Positions 1 to 8,263 are shown, counted from the first letter of the stretch. The stretch is 64,000 nt of DNA from Confluentibacter lentus (GCF_002806995.1 NZ_NIHE01000002.1:434001-498000), one strand, 5' to 3'. Notes: generated by a model not told the origin, from the sequence alone. A program made the numbers and translations.

Positions 1-542
1 CACTCCTTTCTGGTTTCGCTTTAGGGTTTGTAAACGATTTAACCATAGAACCAAAAGCCAAAGCCAAACTTGAGCACAAAATAAATGCCATAAAATTAGT
101 ATTGCCCGAATTCGACAATAACCCTGTGGAAGCACAAAAATTAGTTAAGTCTGAATTTGCAAAAGACAGTATAGAAATTTACCCTGCCTATAAAAACAAT
201 GTATTTGTTGGAGCCGCAGTTATTGGTTCTTCTGAAAAAGGATTCAGTGGCTTGGTTAAAATTATGGTTGGTTTTAAACCAGACGGCACCATTCAAAACA
301 TTGTGGTTTTAGAACAAAAGGAAACCCCTGGTCTTGGAACAAAAATTAAAGACGAATCATTTTTACAACAATTCAGGGATAAAAATCCGTCAACATTTAA
401 TTTAGAAGTTAAAAAAGATGGCGGGGAAGTTGACGCCTTAACCGGAGCAACCATTAGTTCTAGAGCCTTTACCGAATCGGCTCAATTAGCGTTCGATGAA
501 TTTTTGAAAAACCTTGATGCTATCAGTTCATCTAAACAATAA
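1..542 (+). CDS. rnfG: RnfG, FMN-binding subunit of the Rnf complex (5' partial)
   Basis: The reading frame is open from the left edge, so the N-terminus lies outside the window; no ATG is needed inside it. RnfG is a membrane-anchored extracytoplasmic flavoprotein of the Rnf ferredoxin:NAD+ oxidoreductase. The C-terminal FMN-binding domain is intact and carries the covalent flavinylation motif D-x-x-T-G-A-T, with the modified Thr predicted at codon 450-452. The GLGTKI segment typical of the family is also present. The gene is followed after 5 bp by rnfE and then rnfA, which is the usual B-C-D-G-E-A order; that order separates it from the related NqrC, which would be followed by nqrD-nqrE-nqrF. 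Upstream rnfB, rnfC and rnfD are expected just outside the window. Confidence 0.9.
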   Translation, partial: LLSGFALGFVNDLTIEPKAKAKLEHKINAIKLVLPEFDNNPVEAQKLVKSEFAKDSIEIYPAYKNNVFVGAAVIGSSEKGFSGLVKIMVGFKPDGTIQNIVVLEQKETPGLGTKIKDESFLQQFRDKNPSTFNLEVKKDGGEVDALTGATISSRAFTESAQLAFDEFLKNLDAISSSKQ

Positions 543-547
543 AGATT

Positions 548-1150
548 ATGGCAGAAATGAATCAAAAACAAAATTTCCTAAAAGGCATCATTAAAGAAAA
601 CCCCATTTTCGTCATGCTTTTGGGTATGTGCCCAACTTTAGGAGTTACCTCATCTGCATTTAATGGGTTAGGCATGGGCGTTGCTACGTTATTTGTTTTA
701 TTGATGTCGAATATTGTGGTGTCGTTAGTTAAAAATTTAATCCCAGCTAAAGTCCGAATCCCCGCCTTTATCATCATCATAGCCTCTTTTGTGACCATTG
801 TTGAAATGATTTTAGAAGCGTTTGTTCCTCTTTTATATGAACAACTAGGCATTTTTATACCATTGATAGTCGTCAACTGCATCATCTTGGGAAGAGCCGA
901 AGCCTTCGCTTCAAAAAATAATGTGCTGTCTTCAATTTTTGATGCTTTAGGTATGGGAATTGGCTTTGTATTAGCGTTAACCATTTTAGGTTCTGTTCGT
1001 GAAATGTTAGGTAGCGGGAGTTTATTTGGGCTAACATTCCTTCCTGAAACTGCCAACACGTTTATATTATTTATTCTGCCCCCTGGAGCTTTTATTGCCC
1101 TCGCTTATTTAACGGTTATGTTTAATAGATTAACCAGTAAAACAACGTAG
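548..1150 (+). CDS. rnfE: RnfE, integral membrane subunit of the Rnf complex
   Basis: This 200-residue polytopic membrane protein belongs to the RnfE/NqrD family and helps form the ion-translocating membrane core of Rnf. Visible signatures are the GMCPTLGVTSSAFNG segment near residue 26, several hydrophobic helices, and the PLIVVNCIILGRAEAFASKN stretch around residue 105 (Cys in the middle of a helix). In the Rnf/Nqr family this half-helix Cys is a ligand of an intramembrane iron centre. The ATG lies 5 bp after rnfG and the stop is 2 bp before rnfA, so the three are surely co-transcribed. Confidence 0.93.
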   Translation: MAEMNQKQNFLKGIIKENPIFVMLLGMCPTLGVTSSAFNGLGMGVATLFVLLMSNIVVSLVKNLIPAKVRIPAFIIIIASFVTIVEMILEAFVPLLYEQLGIFIPLIVVNCIILGRAEAFASKNNVLSSIFDALGMGIGFVLALTILGSVREMLGSGSLFGLTFLPETANTFILFILPPGAFIALAYLTVMFNRLTSKTT

Positions 1151-1152
1151 TC

Positions 1153-1728
1153 ATGGATTATATAATCATACTTATAGCTGCCGTTTTTGTCAATAATATT
1201 GTTTTATCACAATTTTTGGGCATTTGTCCTTTTTTAGGTGTTTCGAACAAAGTATCCACATCTGTGGGCATGTCTGGAGCTGTTTTGTTCGTTATGACTA
1301 TTGCAACTACCGTTACTTATTTATTAAACCAATATGTTTTAATTCCTGCTGGATTGGATTATTTAAGAACCATTACCTTTATTTTGGTTATTGCCGCATT
1401 GGTACAAATGGTAGAGATTATTCTAAAAAAAGCGAGCCCGCCATTATACCAAGCACTCGGAGTTTTTCTGCCTTTAATAACTACCAATTGTGCCGTATTG
1501 GGAGTTGCCATATTAGCTTTAGGTTTGGAAAATGGCAGTTTGGTGAAAGCAGTATTTTTTGCCATATCAAACTCATTAGGATTTGGATTAGCTTTGGTAG
1601 TTTTTGCAAGTATTAGGGAGCAACTAGAACTTGCCAACATCCCTGAGGGCATGAAAGGGGTACCAATTAATTTATTGGTTGCAGGGCTTTTATCTTTAGC
1701 TTTTTTAGGTTTTACGGCACTGGTGTAA
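1153..1728 (+). CDS. rnfA: RnfA, integral membrane subunit of the Rnf complex
   Basis: This 191-residue six-helix membrane protein is the paralogue and partner of RnfE. Two inverted half-helix motifs are visible: NNIVLSQFLGICPFLG near residue 14 and LITTNCAVLG near residue 108. In the family these supply the cysteines around the intramembrane iron site on the electron path from ferredoxin to NAD+. It is the last gene of the rnf operon, since the next gene is about 300 bp away. No nqrF follows, which supports Rnf over Na+-NQR. Confidence 0.93.
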   Translation: MDYIIILIAAVFVNNIVLSQFLGICPFLGVSNKVSTSVGMSGAVLFVMTIATTVTYLLNQYVLIPAGLDYLRTITFILVIAALVQMVEIILKKASPPLYQALGVFLPLITTNCAVLGVAILALGLENGSLVKAVFFAISNSLGFGLALVVFASIREQLELANIPEGMKGVPINLLVAGLLSLAFLGFTALV

Positions 1729-2024
1729 AATCTAATCCGATTTTACTTATGGACTTCTAAATTCGGGTGGATGATTATGAAATATAACAATACCAAATAT
1801 ATCCGATTAAGGCTGTAAAGTGGATTCATCACGGCTTACCATCTCCTGACTTACCTTCAAAACGAATAATCATCGTTTCTAATGTTTCTGATTGGAGTTC
1901 TGTTTCTATATGCCTACAACACAATCAAATATAGTTTCTCTTTTCAAGATTAAATATGACTTTTATCATTTACTAGAAGCTTAATTAGGATTAATATTGT
2001 ATGTACTTTAAACACTTAGAAATT
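1729..2024. other. Spacer between rnfA and ferredoxin
   Basis: These roughly 300 bp contain no intact gene in either direction. A short minus-strand stretch resembling the start of a 2-oxoacid oxidoreductase subunit lies inside it and is listed separately. No clear hairpin terminator for rnf and no perfect TAnnTTTG promoter box for the ferredoxin gene were found. A TTAATATTGTATGTAC stretch just before 2005 could contribute to a promoter, but this is weak. Confidence 0.5.
1829..1912 (-). pseudogene. Possible relic of a 2-oxoacid:ferredoxin oxidoreductase alpha-subunit start
   Basis: On the minus strand an open stretch reads ...ETMIIRFEGKSGDGKP and then stops at 1829-1831. The core IIRFxGxSGDG resembles, from memory, the conserved N-terminal start of 2-oxoglutarate:ferredoxin oxidoreductase alpha subunits (VIRFAGDSGDG). 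No continuation of that family was recognised after the stop in any frame. The neighbours are a ferredoxin and pyruvate:ferredoxin oxidoreductase, so a related oxidoreductase gene once located here is plausible. It could equally be chance similarity over about a dozen residues. Confidence 0.25.
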
Positions 2025-2375
2025 ATGGCTATAATAATAACAGAGGAATGTATAAACTGTGATGCTTGTATAGCTGAATGTCCAAACAACGCCATCTATG
2101 AGCCTGATCAAAATTGGTCTTATTCTGATGAAACTGCACTAAAAGGATTAGTCACCACTCCGTATGGAAAGGAAGTTGATGCAGATGCAGAAAACGATCC
2201 AATTTCTAACGAGTTCTATTTTATTGTTCCAGATAAGTGTACAGAATGTAAAGGATTCCACGACGAACCGCAATGCGCTTCTGTATGCCCGGTAGATTGT
2301 TGCGTTTTAGACGAAAGCCATGTAGAAACCGAAGATGCTCTATTAGCTAAAAAAGCTTGGTTACACGGCGAATAA
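2025..2375 (+). CDS. Dicluster 4Fe-4S ferredoxin
   Basis: This 116-residue soluble ferredoxin binds two [4Fe-4S] clusters. The first motif, CINCDACIAECP, is classical. The second begins CTECKGFHDEPQCASVCP, with the long loop between the second and third Cys that marks the Allochromatium/YfhL-type ferredoxins. The ATG at 2025 (MAIIITEEC) was preferred over an in-frame ATG at 2001 because homologues start this way and the extra 8 residues look non-conserved. It stands alone between the rnf operon and nifJ and is the natural electron carrier from NifJ to Rnf; that link is inferred from family roles and position. Confidence 0.9.
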   Translation: MAIIITEECINCDACIAECPNNAIYEPDQNWSYSDETALKGLVTTPYGKEVDADAENDPISNEFYFIVPDKCTECKGFHDEPQCASVCPVDCCVLDESHVETEDALLAKKAWLHGE

Positions 2376-2440
2376 ACTATATTTTTAATTTGTAAATAAC
2401 CTGACAACAGCATCATTAATCTACTTTGTGGTTTATTAAC

Positions 2441-2479
2441 AAAAAGGGTATAAAATCATAATGATTTTATACCCTTTTT
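2441..2479. terminator. Perfect 19-bp hairpin, intrinsic terminator after the ferredoxin gene
   Basis: The arms at 2441-2459 and 2461-2479 are exact reverse complements around one central base. The outer part gives A5 on the left and T5 on the right, so the hairpin would work as an intrinsic terminator on either strand. It lies 65 bp after the ferredoxin stop and 137 bp before nifJ, which implies that the two genes are transcribed separately. Confidence 0.85.
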
Positions 2480-2616
2480 CATGCCATGAAGCCAGCAATC
2501 TTTTATATCGTTTATTAAAAAATAGTTTTTTATTTACCTGACATAAGTCATAGAATTAATCATATAATGTTCCTAATTTCACTAGACTTTTTTATCGGAA
2601 ACAAATTAAAAATATT

Positions 2617-5600
2617 ATGGAAAAAGTATTTGAAAAGCTCATATGTGATGCAAATGAAGCCGTAGCAAGAGTAGCCCATAAAACCAATGAAGTATGTGCT
2701 ATTTACCCAATAACACCTGCATCACCCATGGGTGAACACGTAGATGTTTACAGTTCAAAGGGACAAAAAAATATTTGGAACAATATTCCTAGAATTGTTG
2801 AAATGCAGAGTGAAGGCGGTGCCGCTGGAGCCGTTCATGGTGCATTACAAACAGGTGCACTAACCACCACATTCACAGCTTCACAAGGGTTACTCCTTAT
2901 GATTCCCAATATGTATAAAATAGCTGGAGAACTCTTACCAAGTGTTATTCATGTGGCAGCAAGAACAATTGCTACACATGCTTTATCCATTTTTGGTGAC
3001 CATTCGGACGTTATGGCAACACGGCAAACGGGTTTTGCTATGTTGTTTGGAAGTTCTGTACAAGAAGCCCAAGATTTTGCCTTAATATCACAAGTAGCAA
3101 CATTAAAATCCAGAGTGCCTTTTCTAAACATATTTGATGGGTTTAGAACATCACACGAAATTTCAAAAATAGACGCCATCCCTGATAGTATTATTAAAGC
3201 AATGATACCAGAAGATAAAATTATGGAGCACAAAAAACGCTCTTTAGATCCTGACCATCCAGTAATTAGGGGTACATCACAAAACCCTGATGTGTTTTTT
3301 CAAGCGCGCGAAGCTGCAAATGTATATTATGAAAGAGTACCAGATATTGTTCAAAAAACAATGGATGAATTTTATAATCATACTGGACGCCGCTATAATT
3401 TGTTTGATTATATCGGCCATCCTGAAGCAGAACGTGTTATTATCATTATGGGTTCTGGCGAAGGCGCCGTTAAGGAAACCGTACATGAATTGATTGAAAG
3501 AGGCGAAAAAGTAGGTGCCCTTTTAGTAAGATTGTACAGACCGTTCACGATTGATAAATTTATCGAAGTCCTTCCTAAAACAGTTAAAAAAATAGCTGTT
3601 TTAGATAGAACCAAAGAACCTGGAAGTATTGGCGAACCACTGTATTTAGACGTTATTTCAGCATTAACTGAAAGTGGTATTGACATGCCAAAAGTTATTG
3701 GTGGTCGCTATGGATTATCCTCTAAAGAATTTACCCCAAGAATGGTTAAAGGTATTTATGACGAATTATTAAAAGCAAAACCTAAAAACCATTTTACTGT
3801 TGGCATTAATGATGACGTGACTTACACCAACTTAGACATTGATGAAGATTTTACTATAAAACGAACTACTATTAATTGTATGTTCTACGGTTTGGGTTCT
3901 GATGGAACCGTAGGCGCCAACAAAAACTCCATTAAAATTATTGGTGAAACTACCGATAATTATGTGCAAGGATACTTTGTTTACGACTCTAAAAAAGCGG
4001 GTGCCCAAACCATTTCGCATTTACGGTTTGGTCCAGACCCCATTCATTCTACCTATTTAATTGATAAAGCCGATTTTATTGCGAGCCATCAATTTAATTT
4101 TATTGAAAAATATAATATGCTATCCGACCTTAAACAAGGCGGCACCTTTTTATTGAATTCCCCATTTTCAAAAGATGAGATTTGGGATGTATTGCCTGAA
4201 AAGGTTCAAAAAGAAATCATTAAAAAAGAAGCAGAATTTTATATCGTTGATGCTAGTAGAGTTGCTCAAGAAGCCAATTTAGGCAAACGGGCCAACACTG
4301 TTTTACAAACATGTTTCTTTGCCATATCAGGAATTTTACCTAAAGAAGAAGCCATACAAAAAATTAAGAATGCTATTGTAAAATCGTATTCGCACAAAGG
4401 AGAAAAAGTAATAAAAATGAACTTTAATGCGGTTGATAAAGCCATTGAAAATTTACAAAAAGTAGACTATCCTAAATCATCAACTAGTGAAAAACCATTA
4501 TTGTCTGCTATGACTGATGCACCTGATGGTTTTGTAAAAGAAGTTTTAGAAAAAATATTAGCAGGTGCTGGTGATGAACTTCCAGTAAGCGCCTTCCCCG
4601 TAGATGGTACATTCCCCACAGGAACAACACAATATGAAAAACGTGGTATTGCAGATTTTATCCCCATATGGGATGATGCCAGTTTGTGTACACAATGCAA
4701 CAAGTGCGTTGTTATTTGTCCGCATGCCGCCATCCGCTCAAAAGTGGTTTCAAATGATTTATTAGCTCATGCACCACAATCATTGAAATCCGTTCCAGCC
4801 AAAGGAAGACCATTTGATGCTGTAACAGAATCTTATGTATTACAAGTGTCCCCAGAAGATTGTACTGGTTGCGACCTTTGTGTGGCTGTTTGTCCTGCCG
4901 TAAGTAAAGAGATAGATGATTTTAAATCTATCAACATGAGAAAAAAATTGGATGTAATAACCGAAGAAGTTGCTAATTGGGATTATTTTGTGAATCTTCC
5001 TTATTACGATAGAAACGAACTTCAAATAACCAACATTAAAGGTTCCCAATTTTTAGAACCCTTATTCGAGTTTTCTGGTGCTTGTTCAGGATGTGGGGAA
5101 ACACCTTATATCAAATTATTAACTCAATTGTATGGCGATAGTATTTTAATTGCAAATGCTACAGGATGTTCTTCTATTTACGGTGGAAATTTGCCAACAA
5201 CACCTTATAAAACCAATGCTTTTGGCAGAGGTCCTGCTTGGGCAAACTCCTTATTTGAAGACAATGCAGAATTTGGTTTGGGTATGCGATTGGCGCTTAC
5301 CAAAAAACAAGAAATTGCGGTAGATTTATTAAAATCGTTAGAGCCATTAGTAGGCAGTGACATTGTGGAATCAATAGTAACAAATCCAGAAGTAACTGAA
5401 ACTGAAAAATCTAAAAAATTAGCGGACATTCAAGAACTTAAAACCATATTACATACGCTTGATAAGAACGATGATGCCATTAAATTGAATAACCTTAGCG
5501 AATACCTTCGTAAAAAAGCGGTATGGATAATAGGTGGTGATGGTTGGGCTTATGATATAGGTTATGGCGGTGTTGATCATGTATTAGCTTCAGGTGAAGA

Positions 5601-6150
5601 TATAAATATTTTAATACTGGATACGGAAGTTTACTCCAATACCGGCGGACAAACTTCAAAAGCAACCCCATTAGGAGCTAGTGCTAAATTCTCGGTTTCT
5701 GGAAAACGAACAAGTAAAAAAAGCTTGGGATTACAGGCAATTTCATATCAAAATGTTTATGTTGCCCAAGTAGCCATAGGCGCCAAAGATTTACAAACAC
5801 TAAAAGCTTTAGAAGAAGCCGCTGCTTATCCTGGACCTTCAGTAATTATTGCATATTCTCATTGTGGTGAACATGGATATGATTTAAAACATGGTCCTGA
5901 ACAACAAGAAAAAGCGGTAGATTCTGGATATTGGCCATTATTTAGATTTGACCCCTTACAACCAAAAGGGAAAAAATTTAAGTTAGATTCTAAAAAACCA
6001 ACAATCCCCTTAAGTGATTTTATGTACAATGAAACCCGCTTCACCAGAGTTGTAAAAGATGATGCGGTGTTAGGTAAATCGTTGCTTAATCAAGCGCAAG
6101 AGGAAGTGGATACTAAATGGGAACGTTTAGAACTTTATAGAGACATGTAA
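2617..6150 (+). CDS. nifJ: Pyruvate:ferredoxin (flavodoxin) oxidoreductase
   Basis: This 1177-residue single-chain enzyme converts pyruvate, CoA and oxidised ferredoxin to acetyl-CoA, CO2 and reduced ferredoxin in the cytoplasm. The length matches the homodimeric PFOR family. The N-terminal pyrimidine-binding domain begins with CDANEAVARVAHKTNEVCAIYPITPASPMGE. Two ferredoxin-type motifs occur at about residue 691 (CTQCNKCVVICP) and 749 (CTGCDLCVAVCP). CSGCGETPY at about 823 ligates the proximal cluster. GDGWAYDIGYGG at about 973 and the later DTEVYSNTGGQ form the TPP/Mg2+ site. Nothing is missing. Together with the upstream ferredoxin and rnf genes it forms a plausible low-potential electron route. 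Confidence 0.97.
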   Translation: MEKVFEKLICDANEAVARVAHKTNEVCAIYPITPASPMGEHVDVYSSKGQKNIWNNIPRIVEMQSEGGAAGAVHGALQTGALTTTFTASQGLLLMIPNMYKIAGELLPSVIHVAARTIATHALSIFGDHSDVMATRQTGFAMLFGSSVQEAQDFALISQVATLKSRVPFLNIFDGFRTSHEISKIDAIPDSIIKAMIPEDKIMEHKKRSLDPDHPVIRGTSQNPDVFFQAREAANVYYERVPDIVQKTMDEFYNHTGRRYNLFDYIGHPEAERVIIIMGSGEGAVKETVHELIERGEKVGALLVRLYRPFTIDKFIEVLPKTVKKIAVLDRTKEPGSIGEPLYLDVISALTESGIDMPKVIGGRYGLSSKEFTPRMVKGIYDELLKAKPKNHFTVGINDDVTYTNLDIDEDFTIKRTTINCMFYGLGSDGTVGANKNSIKIIGETTDNYVQGYFVYDSKKAGAQTISHLRFGPDPIHSTYLIDKADFIASHQFNFIEKYNMLSDLKQGGTFLLNSPFSKDEIWDVLPEKVQKEIIKKEAEFYIVDASRVAQEANLGKRANTVLQTCFFAISGILPKEEAIQKIKNAIVKSYSHKGEKVIKMNFNAVDKAIENLQKVDYPKSSTSEKPLLSAMTDAPDGFVKEVLEKILAGAGDELPVSAFPVDGTFPTGTTQYEKRGIADFIPIWDDASLCTQCNKCVVICPHAAIRSKVVSNDLLAHAPQSLKSVPAKGRPFDAVTESYVLQVSPEDCTGCDLCVAVCPAVSKEIDDFKSINMRKKLDVITEEVANWDYFVNLPYYDRNELQITNIKGSQFLEPLFEFSGACSGCGETPYIKLLTQLYGDSILIANATGCSSIYGGNLPTTPYKTNAFGRGPAWANSLFEDNAEFGLGMRLALTKKQEIAVDLLKSLEPLVGSDIVESIVTNPEVTETEKSKKLADIQELKTILHTLDKNDDAIKLNNLSEYLRKKAVWIIGGDGWAYDIGYGGVDHVLASGEDINILILDTEVYSNTGGQTSKATPLGASAKFSVSGKRTSKKSLGLQAISYQNVYVAQVAIGAKDLQTLKALEEAAAYPGPSVIIAYSHCGEHGYDLKHGPEQQEKAVDSGYWPLFRFDPLQPKGKKFKLDSKKPTIPLSDFMYNETRFTRVVKDDAVLGKSLLNQAQEEVDTKWERLELYRDM

Positions 6151-6182
6151 ACACGCTTTAGGCCATGTTTACATATAAAAAT

Positions 6183-6216
6183 CATTCTCCATACTATTAA
6201 AAAAGTATGGAGAATG
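6183..6216. terminator. 12-bp inverted repeat after nifJ
   Basis: Arms CATTCTCCATAC (6183-6194) and GTATGGAGAATG (6205-6216) are perfectly complementary around a 10-base A-rich loop. No T-run follows on the plus strand, so it is a weak intrinsic terminator at best. It could instead be an mRNA-stabilising structure between nifJ and the HEPN gene, which begins 35 bp later. Confidence 0.55.
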
Positions 6217-6250
6217 AATATTATTAATTATAACTATTAATTAATTTATT

Positions 6251-6628
6251 ATGGAAACTGAAGCCATCAAATACTTTGTAAATGCAGCTCAAAAATTGGA
6301 TCAAGCCAACAAAGAGTTATTCAAACCAGAAGAAGATATTGTAACTTATTTAGTTTGCAAAAACTCTCAGTATGCAATTGAAAATTACTTAAAAGGCTAT
6401 CTTTTAAGAAAGGGTATTGAACCTAATGAACACGAAACTATTGATAGTCTTTATGAGCAATGTAAAAAAATAAATAAAGATTTTGAAAAAGTAGATTTAT
6501 CAGAATTTAATTGTAAATCGTCTCTTGATTTAGACTCAAAATATTGTAACAATGTTTCAAAAGTTAACAAATGTTTTGATGCTGCAGATAGTTTGGATAC
6601 GTTTCTTAGACAGCAAAAAATCATTTAA
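6251..6628 (+). CDS. HEPN-domain protein
   Basis: This 125-residue all-alpha protein fits the HEPN fold of the PF05168 type. It shows an N-terminal helix with AAQKLDQANKELF, then the central YAIENYLKGYLLRKGIEPNEHETI segment, which parallels the usual 'E.ALKAYLL..GIEPP.THDL' core. HEPN proteins often act as RNases or as partners of small nucleotidyltransferases. Here no nucleotidyltransferase gene is adjacent, and a canonical R-x4-6-H catalytic motif is not clear, so catalytic activity is unproven. It follows nifJ in the same direction after an inverted repeat and converges on nfu. Confidence 0.7.
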   Translation: METEAIKYFVNAAQKLDQANKELFKPEEDIVTYLVCKNSQYAIENYLKGYLLRKGIEPNEHETIDSLYEQCKKINKDFEKVDLSEFNCKSSLDLDSKYCNNVSKVNKCFDAADSLDTFLRQQKII

Positions 6629-6673
6629 TTAACAGAACATATCATCAAAACCGTTTTTTTGCAGGCGAAACTA

Positions 6674-6916
6674 TTAAACTTGAATGTTAATAACCTGCTC
6701 AATTTGTGGGGCATATTTTTTTATTGTCATTTCCACTCCCGATCTCAAGGTCATTTGATTAACGCTACAACCCACACAAGCACCTTGCAACTGTACTTTT
6801 ACAAGCTTATCGTCTTCAATGGATAGCAAAGAAATATCACCGCCATCACTTTGTAAAAACGGACGAATTTCATCCAATGCTTTTTCAACATTAATTCTAA
6901 GTTCTTCTGTAGTCAT
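6674..6916 (-). CDS. NifU C-terminal (Nfu)-type Fe-S cluster carrier
   Basis: This 80-residue protein is a stand-alone Nfu domain that binds and transfers a [4Fe-4S] cluster to apo-proteins. RPFLQSDGGDI near residue 18 and the CVGC motif (Cys47, Cys50) are diagnostic. Its start lies 3 bp downstream of the mrp stop, so mrp and this gene are co-transcribed. The pairing of an Mrp ATPase with an Nfu carrier makes a functional Fe-S delivery unit that complements the SUF operon at 31-40 kb. Confidence 0.92.
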   Translation of the reverse strand: MTTEELRINVEKALDEIRPFLQSDGGDISLLSIEDDKLVKVQLQGACVGCSVNQMTLRSGVEMTIKKYAPQIEQVINIQV

Positions 6917-6919
6917 ATC

Positions 6920-8056
6920 TTATTTCTTAACTGCTGCACAACCAGCCATCGTTGTAATTTTTATTGCTTCGGTTGGTGGTAAATCCTCATTACGCCTTAC
7001 TACTTCCTGTACCACATTTTGAGTCAGTTTTTCAAAAGCCTGCTCTAATGGCGTTGCTGTTTGTAAGGCTGCTGGACGACCCACATCACCTGCTTCACGA
7101 ATACTTTGCACCAAAGGGATTTCGCCTAAAAATGGTATTTGCAAATCTTCTGCTAAATTTTTAGCCCCTTCTTTTCCAAATATATAATATTTATTGTCTG
7201 GAAGCTCTTCTGGAGTAAAATAAGCCATATTTTCTATAATTCCCAAAACGGGCACACTAATACTTTCTTGTTGAAACATGGCAACCCCTTTTTTAGCATC
7301 GGCTAATGCTACGTTTTGCGGCGTACTAACAACAACAGCACCCGTTATAGGAAGCGATTGCATAATACTTAAGTGAATATCGCCGGTGCCTGGAGGTAAA
7401 TCTATCAACATAAAGTCAAGTTCTCCCCAATGGGCATCAAAAATCATTTGGTTTAATGCTTTGGCGGCCATGGGCCCTCGCCAAACAACCGCTTGGTTTG
7501 GTTGTGTAAAAAACCCGATTGATAAGACTTTAACGCCATAATTTTCAACAGGTTTCATTTTGGATTTCCCATCAATATTCACCGCTAGCGGTCTTTCGTT
7601 TTCAACATCAAACATGATTGGAATGGATGGTCCGTAAATATCGGCATCTAACACTCCGACTTTAAATCCCATTTTAGCCAACGTTACTGCTAAATTAGCT
7701 GTCACCGTAGATTTTCCCACACCACCTTTACCAGATGCTACAGCTACTATATTTTGAATGCCTGGAATAGGATTCCCTTTTATAACATTTACTTTTGGTT
7801 TTACAGGCGCATCAACTTTTACATTCACGGTGATTTTGGCTTTTTCATAAACTAAATCGTGTATGGTTTTAAGTATATCTACTTCAGCACGTTTTTTAGC
7901 TTGTAAGCTCGGATTTTTAATAGTGATATCTACAATAACCTCGTCTCCAAAAGTCACCACGTTTGTTATTGCACCACTTTCTACCATGTTCTGTCCTTCG
8001 CCAGGAACAGTAATGGATTCAAGTGCTTTGAGTATATCTTGCTTGTTAAGTTTCAT
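6920..8056 (-). CDS. mrp: Mrp/ApbC-type Fe-S carrier P-loop ATPase
   Basis: This 378-residue cytoplasmic ATPase has an N-terminal MIP18/DUF59 domain (about residues 1-90) and a ParA/MinD-like ATPase domain. The deviant Walker A GKGGVGKST is at residues 109-117, and later GVLDADIYGPSIP and IDLPPGTGD match the Mrp family. Mrp/ApbC/Nbp35 proteins hold a cluster at a dimer interface and load apo-enzymes. The usual C-terminal CxxC is not obvious in this protein, although a Cys in MAGCAAVKK sits near the end. It leads a two-gene operon with nfu. Confidence 0.93.
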   Translation of the reverse strand: MKLNKQDILKALESITVPGEGQNMVESGAITNVVTFGDEVIVDITIKNPSLQAKKRAEVDILKTIHDLVYEKAKITVNVKVDAPVKPKVNVIKGNPIPGIQNIVAVASGKGGVGKSTVTANLAVTLAKMGFKVGVLDADIYGPSIPIMFDVENERPLAVNIDGKSKMKPVENYGVKVLSIGFFTQPNQAVVWRGPMAAKALNQMIFDAHWGELDFMLIDLPPGTGDIHLSIMQSLPITGAVVVSTPQNVALADAKKGVAMFQQESISVPVLGIIENMAYFTPEELPDNKYYIFGKEGAKNLAEDLQIPFLGEIPLVQSIREAGDVGRPAALQTATPLEQAFEKLTQNVVQEVVRRNEDLPPTEAIKITTMAGCAAVKK

Positions 8057-8082
8057 GCTTAATTTAGATTTATTCTAATATG

Positions 8083-8090
8083 CAAATATA
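8083..8090 (-). promoter_or_regulatory. Promoter -7 box for mrp-nfu (TATATTTG)
   Basis: On the minus strand TATATTTG fits the Bacteroidota primary sigma factor -7 consensus TAnnTTTG exactly. It lies about 27 bp upstream of the mrp ATG. No clear -33 TTG was seen at the expected distance. Confidence 0.55.
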
Positions 8091-8177
8091 CTGTGAATTG
8101 TTTAGAATTTAAAGTCCTTTTATTGAAATGATTTATGGGTACATTTGGTTTTGTTATGGAGAACCAAATATGTAATT

Positions 8178-8263
8178 ATTTGTAAATTTTTCCAAAATTA
8201 GGAAATAATAATATATTTTGTATATTTGATGATATTTGTAAATTTTTCAAAAATTAGTAAATA
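8178..8263 (+). promoter_or_regulatory. Twin 30-bp operator-like repeats upstream of the Fic gene
   Basis: Two near-identical 30-bp elements lie at 8178-8207 and 8234-8263 and match at 28 of 30 positions, with starts 56 bp apart. Each is itself an imperfect dyad of the form ATTTgtAAATTTTT-N2-AAAAATTagTAAAT. The second copy ends 10 bp before the Fic start codon, so a bound protein would block initiation. Likely binders are the winged-helix end of the Fic protein itself or an unlinked regulator. A further inverted repeat (ACATTTGGTT / AACCAAATaTGT) lies upstream at 8141-8173. Confidence 0.6.

Noticed and set aside
562-1059. Minus-strand open frame of 165 codons opposite rnfE
   Set aside because: It lies wholly opposite a strong RnfE match, has no family features, and is a shadow frame.
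2540-2560. TGAC-ATAA-GTCA dyad before nifJ as a Crp/Fnr operator
   Set aside because: Only four bases per arm, and no matching site was noticed elsewhere, so it is too weak to call.
4467-4733. Minus-strand open frame opposite nifJ
   Set aside because: nifJ is intact through this part with both cluster motifs; the antisense frame has no recognisable protein.
6251-6628. HEPN gene as half of an MNT-HEPN toxin-antitoxin pair
   Set aside because: No small nucleotidyltransferase gene is adjacent on either strand.
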